From: Deltaproteobacteria bacterium | GTDB taxonomy: Bacteria > Desulfobacterota > Desulfuromonadia > Desulfuromonadales > Geothermobacteraceae | Length of the DNA stretch: 6,602 nucleotides | Reading direction: 5' to 3' | Assembly: GCA_003695205.1 (NCBI GenBank) | Contig: RFIO01000561.1 | Span: forward strand, 1 to 6,602 | Part shown: positions 1 through 5,272 of the stretch, in pieces | How positions within the stretch are numbered: the first letter of the stretch is position 1 | How the letters are laid out: each line of letters opens with the position of its first letter | Notes under the pieces: model-generated | The model's input: the letters and a program-made list of their open reading frames with translations, nothing else | Told to the model about the DNA's origin: nothing | Databases searched by the model: none | Program-made: the position numbers and the translations under genes

Positions 1-44
1 CGGCTCGGGCTCGGGTTGCGGCTCCGGCTCGGGCTCGGGTTCGG
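1..44 (-). repeat. Hexanucleotide Glu-Pro-coding repeat
   Basis: About seven imperfect copies of a 6-bp unit (GAGCCC or GAGCCG on the coding strand) lie head to tail and continue to the window edge. They encode alternating Glu-Pro with one Gln, in the linker of the putative FtsY. The unit is a multiple of three, so gain or loss of copies would keep the frame. The repeat may extend beyond the window. Confidence 0.7.
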
Positions 45-297
45 CAGCCGGGACAGCTTCGTCCCCGGCAGCGGCGGCCGGTTCAACGGTCTCTTCGACC
101 CCCTTCTCTTCGGCGGGCGTCTTTGCCGGCGGCGCCGGACGACTCCTGAGAAGCAGGACAATCAGGACCAGCACCACGAATGTGGCGCCGAGAAAAAGCA
201 GCCCGAGGGCTGCCATCATCTTCTGTTCTTCGGGAACTCCAAGCCCGGCCAGCCAGTCGGCCAGCGGGGTGAGCCATTCGGTCAGTTGCTGATTCAT
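1..297 (-). CDS. ftsY: Probable signal recognition particle receptor FtsY, N-terminal part (runs off the window)
   Basis: Reading leftwards from ATG at 297-295, the frame is open for 99 codons to the window edge, so the 3' end is missing. The translation starts MNQQLTEWLTPLADWLAGLG. It has a hydrophobic segment at about residues 29-50, followed by RSR, which fits one membrane-spanning helix. After this comes a Pro/Ala/Glu-rich acidic linker (about 53-99) ending in alternating Glu-Pro pairs. FtsY receives ribosome-SRP complexes at the inner membrane through a C-terminal NG GTPase domain, and its N-terminal region is typically acidic and variable. Here the NG domain lies beyond the window, so the name rests on the anchor plus acidic linker and on the common smc-ftsY gene order. 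No in-frame ATG, GTG or TTG precedes this ATG before a stop at 340-342, so the start is firm, although the ribosome-binding site is weak. It follows the Roadblock gene after 25 bp and is probably cotranscribed. Another membrane-anchored protein with an acidic linker, such as a ZipA- or TonB-like one, is possible. Confidence 0.62.
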   Translation of the reverse strand, partial: MNQQLTEWLTPLADWLAGLGVPEEQKMMAALGLLFLGATFVVLVLIVLLLRSRPAPPAKTPAEEKGVEETVEPAAAAGDEAVPAAEPEPEPEPQPEPEP

Positions 298-322
298 TTC
301 CGGGACTGCTTCGGTCGCCGTA

Positions 323-682
323 TCAGGCGATCTCCTCTCTCAGTAGTTTCTGGCAGCGCCGGGCCTCGAACAGGGCCCGGCCCATGACGTTGCGGTTTTC
401 CATGGTGACAACGAAAAAATAGTCGGCATCGATGGGCAGGATCAGGGTCTGGCGTTTGCTGGTAGTGATCAGGATCTCCTCGAGGTCGCTCTGCTCGGCG
501 CGCCGTACCGCCTGTCGCATGCTGTCGAGAATCAGCCCCTTGTGGGCGCCGATCACTTTCAGCTCGTAGTCATCGATGCGACCGACCTGGTCGACCGCCT
601 CCCCCTCCCAGTCGACGATGATGGCCCCGAGCGAGCCGGGGATGCGGTCGAGCATCTGGCGCAGGGTCGGCTTAAACGGCAT
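323..682 (-). CDS. Roadblock/LC7 (MglB-like) domain protein
   Basis: This is a 119-residue protein that is essentially a single Roadblock/LC7 domain. Visible features are a short N-terminal helix (about 5-13), the strand-turn-strand IPGSLGAIIVDWEGEAV (14-30), a central helix (about 41-64), two strands around EILITTSKRQTLILPI (69-84), a strand YFFVVTME (88-95), and a charged C-terminal helix (about 101-117). Proteins of this fold form homodimers and often regulate or scaffold Ras-like GTPases; MglB acting on MglA is the known bacterial case. No MglA-type GTPase is seen in the window, and the real partner is unknown. There is no signal peptide or membrane segment, so it should be cytoplasmic. 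The start overlaps the smc stop by 11 bp and has a good ribosome-binding site inside smc, which implies cotranscription and possibly translational coupling. I am confident of the gene and fairly confident of the fold, but not of the function. Confidence 0.85.
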   Translation of the reverse strand: MPFKPTLRQMLDRIPGSLGAIIVDWEGEAVDQVGRIDDYELKVIGAHKGLILDSMRQAVRRAEQSDLEEILITTSKRQTLILPIDADYFFVVTMENRNVMGRALFEARRCQKLLREEIA

Positions 683-3600
683 GGCCGGCCTCCCGGTACT
701 CGTTGATGCGCACCGACACCAGGCGGGAGACGCCCGGCTCCTGCATGGTCACACCGTAAAGGGTGTCGGCCATCTCCATGGTGCGCTTGTTGTGGGTGAT
801 GATGATGAACTGGGACAGGGCCGACATCTCCTTCACCATGTCGTTGAAGCGGCCGATATTGGCCTCGTCGAGTGGCGCGTCGACCTCGTCGAGCAGGCAG
901 AAGGGGGACGGCTTGATCAGGAAGATGGCAAAAATCAGCGCCACCGCGGTCAGCGCCTTCTCGCCGCCGGAAAGCAGGGTAACCCCCTGCAGCTTCTTGC
1001 CCGGCGGCTGGGCGATGATGTCGATGCCGGTCTCGAGCAGGTCCTCCTCGTCGGTCAGGCGCAGTTCAGCGCGACCACCCATGAACAGGCGCGGAAAGAT
1101 CTCCTGGAACTTGGCGTTGACCAGGTCGAAGGTCTCCCTGAAGCGCTTGCGGGTGGTGCGGTTGATTTTGGCGATGGCCGTCTGCAGTCCGTGCAGCGAC
1201 TGGCGCAGGTCCTCCTGCTGCTCGGTGAGGAACCGCGAACGTTCCTCCAGCTCCTGGTATTCCTCGATGGCGGTCAGGTTGACCTCGCCGATACCGTCGA
1301 TCAGGCGCCTGAGCTCCTCGAGCCGCTTCTCGGCCGCCTGCTGGTCGATCTCCGGCTCGTCCTCCACCTCTTCGAGGTGTTCGAGGTCGATCCGGTATTT
1401 CTCCATAAACCCGTGATGCAGATGTTCCAGCTCGAGCTGCTTCTCACGCAGCTGCAGCTGCAGCTGGCCGACCTGGTCCCGGGAGGCGGCGACCTGCTGG
1501 CGCAGTGTGCGCAGTTCATCCTCCTGCAAAAGCAGGTTCTGGGACATCTCCTCGAACCGGTCACGCAGCTGGTCGTAGTTCTTTTTCTCGGCCTCGCGCC
1601 GGTCGAACAGCACTTCGAGGCGGCGCTGCAGTTCTTCACCTTCGCGCACCAGCCGCTGCTGTTCCTCGGTTGCGTTCTCCTGCTCCGAAGCCAGCAGAGC
1701 CAGCCGCCCCTTGAGCTCGAGGCGCAGGTTTTCCAGGCCTTCGCGCCGGTTGCGGGCCGCCTGCGAGCGTTCCTCGAGACTGGCAACATCGACCCGCATG
1801 GCGGTCAGCTGCTCCCGCGCCTGTTCCTGCACCTGGCGCTGGGCGGCCAGCCGCTCGCCCAGCTGTTCCAGCTGCTGTTCCGCCTCAAGACGCTGTCGGC
1901 CCAGCTCTTCCAGCCGTTGCCGCGCCTCGTCGGCGAGCTGCTGCAGCCGGTCGCGATCGCCGAGAATCTGATCGACCTCGACACTGAGGGTTTCGAGCCG
2001 TTCGGTCAGGCGCGTCTCCTCCTGCCGATAGCGCGCCAGGTCCTTGTCGATATCGACCAGGCTCAGCTCCTGGCGGTGGATGGCGCTGTCGAGTTCCCCG
2101 AGGCGCTGTTCGGCTTCGGCGCAGGCGCCGTGCAGCTGCTGGCGTTCAGCCTCGAGCCTGTCGACCTCCGCCCGACATTGGTCGGCCCGTTTCTCCAGCT
2201 CCTTTATCTCCCGCTTCTGGTGCAGAAGGCCCGCTCCGGCCCCGGCGGCCGAACCCGAGGTCCATTCGCCACGGCTGGTCAGGATATCCCCCCGCCTGGT
2301 CACCAGCGTGACCCCGAACGGCAATGGCCGCTCCACCCGGGACAAAAGGTCATCGACAAGATAGATGCCGGCCAGCAGCGAGGCCAGGCGCGCATCCCCG
2401 CCGGTATCGACCAGATCGAGCAGCGGCCTGCCGCCCTCGACCCCGGGGACGTCAACCGCGCCCTGCCCGACCAGGAAGGTCGCCCTGCCCCGATCGCCCC
2501 CCAGCAGTCCAAAGGCCTCTTCGGCTTGAGGACGCCCGGCGAGAAAGGCCTGTACCCGCTCACCCAGCACCGCCTCGACCGCCGTTTCCAGTTCAGCCGG
2601 CACAACCAGCCGGTCGGCCACAAGACCGTCGACCGAGGCGCGGAAATCATCCCGTTCCATCAGGGTGCGCACCCCTTCGGCGTAGCCCTCAAGACTCGTC
2701 TCGAGCTGGCGCAACGAGTCGAGCCGGGAACGCACCCGGTTGAACTCCTCGCGCGCCGACAGCAGGTTCTCCTCGTTGGCGGCTCGCCGCTGCCGCAACT
2801 GTTCGAGATCGGCGCGCGTGGCGTCACGCTGCTGGCGCAGCCCGTCATGCCGTTCCCGCTCGTCGGCCAGCTGGCGCGCCCGCTCCTCGGCCTGGCGATG
2901 AGCCCGGTCGAGTTCTTCCTGCAACATGGCCGCCTCGGAGCGGTTGCGCGCCTGGCGCTCATCCTGCATCTCCAGGCGCCGGGAAGCATCCTGCAGCTGG
3001 CCTTCGACGCGCGACTGTTCCGACACCATCTGGTAGAGGGCGTTGCGCCGCTGCTCGATCTCTCCGGACAGTTCGCCCACCAGCCGATCGACCTCCTCGC
3101 AGCGCCCGGCCTGTTCCTCGAGGGCGGCCCGGGCCTGTTCGACCTGGCGCACCAGGTCGGCGCCGCTTTCGTCGAGGGACTTCTCCTCCTCGTCGAGGGA
3201 GGCAAGACGCTTGCGGACCTCCTCGGCCTCGGTGGCCCAGCGCTCCTTCTGCTGATCGAGCTTGTCGCGCTGCTGCCGGGCGAAACTGATGCCGCCCTCG
3301 GCCTGCTGGATATCGGCGGTCAGCTGGTAGACCTGCTCCTGCAAAGCGGTCAGGTCCTTCTCCATGCCGGCCTGGCTCAGACGCCCCTCGTCAAGCTTCA
3401 GTTCCATGGACTGCAGCCTGGCGGTCAACTGCTCAAGGGCCCCGCCGCCTTCGCGTTCCCCCTGCTCCAGGCCGCGCAGTTCATCCTGCAGCTGACGGTA
3501 GCGGCGCAGGGCGAAGCGGGTTTCGATCCCCTTGAGTTCCTCGCGATAGCGCCGGTAGCGTTCCGCCTTCTGGGCCTGGCGCTTGAGGGAGTTGAGCTGG

Positions 3601-4208
3601 CGGTTGACTTCGCTGATGATATCGCCGAGGCGCAGCAGGTTCTGCTTGGTCGCCTCGATCTTGCGGCTGGCGGTCTTCTTGCGCGCCTTGAATTTGGTCA
3701 CCCCGGCCGCCTCCTCGATCAGGAAGCGCCGGTCTTCTGGCTTGGCATTGAGAATGAAGCCGATCTTGCCCTGCTCGATGATCGAATAGGCGCGCCGGCC
3801 GACGCCGGTGTCCATGAATAGCTCGGCGATGTCGATCAGGCGGCATGGGGTCTTGTTGAGCAGGTATTCGCTGTCGCCGTTGCGGTAGAGGCGACGGGTG
3901 ACCATGATTTCGGCGTACTGGGCGAAGGCGGGCGGGGCCTGGCCGTCCTCGTTGTCAAAGATGATCGACACCTCGGCCATGCCGTGCGGCTTGCGGCTTT
4001 CACTGCCGTTGAAGATAACATCCTCCATCGCCTTGCCGCGCAGGTTTTTGGCGCTCTGCTCACCCATGGCCCAGCGGATGGCGTCGACAATGTTGCTCTT
4101 GCCGCAGCCGTTGGGCCCGACGATAGCCGACACGCCTTCCTGGAAGTCGAGTTCGACCTTGTCGACGAAGGATTTGAAGCCGATAATTTCGAGCCGCTTG
4201 ATCCGCAT
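672..4208 (-). CDS. smc: Chromosome segregation ATPase SMC
   Basis: This full-length 1178-residue SMC is within the usual bacterial size of about 1150-1200. SMC dimers use ATP to organise and segregate the chromosome, normally with ScpA and ScpB. The N-terminal head has Walker A GPNGCGKSN (31-39), a likely arginine-finger region around R57 in LRGKAMEDVIFNG, and the Q-loop glutamine Q146 in YSIIEQGKIGF. A first coiled-coil arm rich in Glu, Gln, Arg and Leu spans about 172-505. The hinge lies at about 506-662 and includes VDGLVADRLVVP and GRATFLVG. A second arm spans about 663-1020. The C-terminal head has the ABC signature LSGGEKALTA from 1079, Walker B FCLLDEVD with D1107 and E1108, the D-loop PLDEAN, and a switch histidine at 1139 in IIITHNKRT. 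All ATPase motifs look intact. The ATG at 4208 starts the canonical MRIKRLEIIGFKSF and has a G-rich ribosome-binding tract just upstream. It is the first gene of the leftward operon. Confidence 0.98.
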   Translation of the reverse strand: MRIKRLEIIGFKSFVDKVELDFQEGVSAIVGPNGCGKSNIVDAIRWAMGEQSAKNLRGKAMEDVIFNGSESRKPHGMAEVSIIFDNEDGQAPPAFAQYAEIMVTRRLYRNGDSEYLLNKTPCRLIDIAELFMDTGVGRRAYSIIEQGKIGFILNAKPEDRRFLIEEAAGVTKFKARKKTASRKIEATKQNLLRLGDIISEVNRQLNSLKRQAQKAERYRRYREELKGIETRFALRRYRQLQDELRGLEQGEREGGGALEQLTARLQSMELKLDEGRLSQAGMEKDLTALQEQVYQLTADIQQAEGGISFARQQRDKLDQQKERWATEAEEVRKRLASLDEEEKSLDESGADLVRQVEQARAALEEQAGRCEEVDRLVGELSGEIEQRRNALYQMVSEQSRVEGQLQDASRRLEMQDERQARNRSEAAMLQEELDRAHRQAEERARQLADERERHDGLRQQRDATRADLEQLRQRRAANEENLLSAREEFNRVRSRLDSLRQLETSLEGYAEGVRTLMERDDFRASVDGLVADRLVVPAELETAVEAVLGERVQAFLAGRPQAEEAFGLLGGDRGRATFLVGQGAVDVPGVEGGRPLLDLVDTGGDARLASLLAGIYLVDDLLSRVERPLPFGVTLVTRRGDILTSRGEWTSGSAAGAGAGLLHQKREIKELEKRADQCRAEVDRLEAERQQLHGACAEAEQRLGELDSAIHRQELSLVDIDKDLARYRQEETRLTERLETLSVEVDQILGDRDRLQQLADEARQRLEELGRQRLEAEQQLEQLGERLAAQRQVQEQAREQLTAMRVDVASLEERSQAARNRREGLENLRLELKGRLALLASEQENATEEQQRLVREGEELQRRLEVLFDRREAEKKNYDQLRDRFEEMSQNLLLQEDELRTLRQQVAASRDQVGQLQLQLREKQLELEHLHHGFMEKYRIDLEHLEEVEDEPEIDQQAAEKRLEELRRLIDGIGEVNLTAIEEYQELEERSRFLTEQQEDLRQSLHGLQTAIAKINRTTRKRFRETFDLVNAKFQEIFPRLFMGGRAELRLTDEEDLLETGIDIIAQPPGKKLQGVTLLSGGEKALTAVALIFAIFLIKPSPFCLLDEVDAPLDEANIGRFNDMVKEMSALSQFIIITHNKRTMEMADTLYGVTMQEPGVSRLVSVRINEYREAGHAV
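689..694 (-). promoter_or_regulatory. Ribosome-binding site of the Roadblock gene, inside smc
   Basis: GGGAGG on the minus strand lies 6 bases before the ATG at 682-680, within the last codons of smc. It supports this start and reinitiation by ribosomes finishing smc. Confidence 0.75.
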
Positions 4209-4211
4209 GTT

Positions 4212-4217
4212 TCCCCC
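4212..4217 (-). promoter_or_regulatory. Ribosome-binding site of smc
   Basis: The minus strand reads TGGGGGAAAC directly before the ATG at 4208. The G tract is a usable but closely spaced Shine-Dalgarno match, about 3-4 bases from the start codon. It supports this start, which also gives the conserved SMC N-terminus. Confidence 0.6.
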
Positions 4218-4218
4218 A

Positions 4219-4235
4219 CGCCGGCCTCGCCGGCG
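4219..4235 (-). promoter_or_regulatory. Inverted repeat (hairpin) in the smc leader
   Basis: CGCCGGC-CTC-GCCGGCG is a perfect 7-bp inverted repeat with a 3-base loop and only G-C pairs. In the smc transcript it would lie about 5 bases after the predicted start and end one base before the G-rich ribosome-binding tract. It could limit translation initiation, protect the 5' end of the mRNA, or be a protein-binding site. No run of T follows it on either strand, so it is not a typical intrinsic terminator. The structure is seen directly; the role is inferred. Confidence 0.5.
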
Positions 4236-4245
4236 ATAGCGGGCT

Positions 4246-4274
4246 ATGGTAACAATACGTACAGAGGCTGTAAA
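4246..4274 (-). promoter_or_regulatory. Candidate sigma70-type promoter for smc
   Basis: On the minus strand, TTTACA (4274-4269; 5 of 6 to TTGACA) is followed after 17 bases by TACCAT (4251-4246; 4 of 6 to TATAAT). This places the transcription start near 4240-4238 and leaves a leader of about 30 bases before the smc ATG. It sits in the AT-richer part of the divergent intergenic region. I saw no comparably good promoter for the rightward pseudouridine synthase gene. Confidence 0.5.
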
Positions 4275-4328
4275 GCGCCCTTGTGCCCCCGCCCCGCCGG
4301 AACGGATCGGGCTGCCGGCTGGGCGCCG

Positions 4329-4334
4329 AAAGGA
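4329..4334 (+). promoter_or_regulatory. Ribosome-binding site deciding the pseudouridine synthase start
   Basis: AAAGGA lies 5 bases before the ATG at 4340. An in-frame ATG at 4283 would add 19 residues but has no purine-rich site before it, and the extra residues (MPPPRRNGSGC...) lie outside the family domains, so 4340 is preferred. Confidence 0.7.
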
Positions 4335-4339
4335 TCACC

Positions 4340-5194
4340 ATGCATCTGCGTGTCTATCGGTGTGAGCATGATCTGCCCGTGCAGGAATGGCTGCAACGCC
4401 GGCTGCCGGCCGCCCCCGGGGGCTACCTTGGCAAGCTGCTGAAATCGGGCAAGGTTCTGGTCAACGGCCAGCCCTCCTCCGCCGGGCAGCCGCTGGCGGC
4501 CGGAAGCGCAATCCGCCTGCCCGACAGTGCCCGGCTGCGGGAGCTTGCCGCCGCGGCGCCGCCCCTGGTTGTCCTGGCAGAAACCCCGGGCTGGCTGGCG
4601 CTGGCCAAACCGGCCGGAGTACCGGTCCATCCCACCGCAGAGGATGAGGCGGACCTGAGCAGCACGGCGCAAAACTGGCTGCGCCGGCGCGGGCTGCGCT
4701 GCCGGGTCGCGCCGGCGCATCGCCTCGACCGGGGCACATCGGGCGTCGTGATACTCGCCAAGGGACGCAAGGCGGCGAGCGAACTAGGCAAAGGCCTGAT
4801 GGCCGGCACCTGGCGCAAAACCTACCTGGCCCTGGTGGCGGGCCAACCGCCGGCGACGGGAATTCTCGACCGCCCGGTCCACCACCGCGGCCGCCTGCGC
4901 CCGGCCCGGGCCGGCTACCGCGTTCTGGGTCGATCGGATCGCTTCAGCCTGCTCGCCCTCGACCTGGAGACCGGCCGCGGGCATCAGCTGCGCGTCCAGC
5001 TGGCCGGCGCCGGCTGGCCCATTGCCGGGGATGGCCGCTACGGCGGCCCGCAGGATATGGGTGCACGCCCCTGTCTGCACTGCCTGCGCGTCGACATCGG
5101 CGCGGCCCCTGACGCCCCCGCCGTCCTGACGGCACCGTTGCCTGAGGACCTGCGCCGGATTCTGACCGGGCTGGGGCCCTTCAGCACGCCCTGA
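4340..5194 (+). CDS. RluA-family RNA pseudouridine synthase
   Basis: This 284-residue enzyme would convert specific uridines in rRNA or tRNA to pseudouridine in the cytoplasm. An S4-like RNA-binding region covers about 11-60, including LGKLLKSGKVLVNGQP. The catalytic domain follows, with KPAGVPVHPT (90-99), the active-site motif HRLDRGTSGVVILAK (127-141) with catalytic Asp130, a KTYLALV strand (160-166), and the C-terminal motif ETGRGHQLRVQL (210-221) leading into AGDGRYGG (229-236). Family members usually read TGRTHQIRVHL here, so Thr and His are replaced by Gly and Gln. The late LHCLRVDI (246-253) matches the usual LHA-type strand. It is a little shorter than E. coli RluC or RluD (about 320 residues). 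The architecture is RluC/RluD-like, but I cannot assign the target uridine, so no symbol is given. It is divergent from smc and upstream of an AsmA-like gene. Confidence 0.93.
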   Translation: MHLRVYRCEHDLPVQEWLQRRLPAAPGGYLGKLLKSGKVLVNGQPSSAGQPLAAGSAIRLPDSARLRELAAAAPPLVVLAETPGWLALAKPAGVPVHPTAEDEADLSSTAQNWLRRRGLRCRVAPAHRLDRGTSGVVILAKGRKAASELGKGLMAGTWRKTYLALVAGQPPATGILDRPVHHRGRLRPARAGYRVLGRSDRFSLLALDLETGRGHQLRVQLAGAGWPIAGDGRYGGPQDMGARPCLHCLRVDIGAAPDAPAVLTAPLPEDLRRILTGLGPFSTP

Positions 5195-5225
5195 GGAAAA
5201 GACTGGCCGTTGGCCCTATATATTC

Positions 5226-5231
5226 TATAAT
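5226..5231 (+). promoter_or_regulatory. Consensus -10 element in an AT-rich island before the AsmA-like gene
   Basis: The 78-bp gap 5195-5272 holds an AT island (5217-5231) ending in a perfect TATAAT. The best -35 at 17-bp spacing is CTGGCC (5203-5208), only 3 of 6, and there is no extended -10 TG. It could give the AsmA-like gene its own transcript starting near 5238, but the weak -35 makes this uncertain. Confidence 0.35.
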
Positions 5232-5272
5232 GGCCCGGAGGCTTCTGATACGACAACGAACCCGCTGACTCC

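Noticed and set aside
16..387. A 123-codon plus-strand open frame across the left edge
   Set aside because: It is Arg/Gly/Pro-rich, crosses two better-supported minus-strand genes and has no plausible ribosome-binding site; it reflects the Glu-Pro repeat read in antisense.
576..3821. A 1081-codon open frame on the plus strand, antisense to smc
   Set aside because: It lies opposite a fully convincing SMC coding sequence and has a low-complexity Leu/Gln/Gly/Ala composition with no recognisable domain. Long stop-free antisense frames are expected opposite GC-rich coiled-coil genes, because Leu, Glu and Gln codons such as CTG, GAG and CAG give few antisense stops.
4283..4339. A longer N-terminus for the pseudouridine synthase from the ATG at 4283
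   Set aside because: There is no ribosome-binding site there, while the ATG at 4340 has AAAGGA at good spacing and starts just before the S4-like domain.
5201..5235. A possible intrinsic terminator after the pseudouridine synthase gene (GGCC-GTT-GGCC, or the outer TGGCC copies)
   Set aside because: The stem is only 4 bp or badly bulged, and no T tract follows; the region reads better as AT-rich promoter-like sequence.
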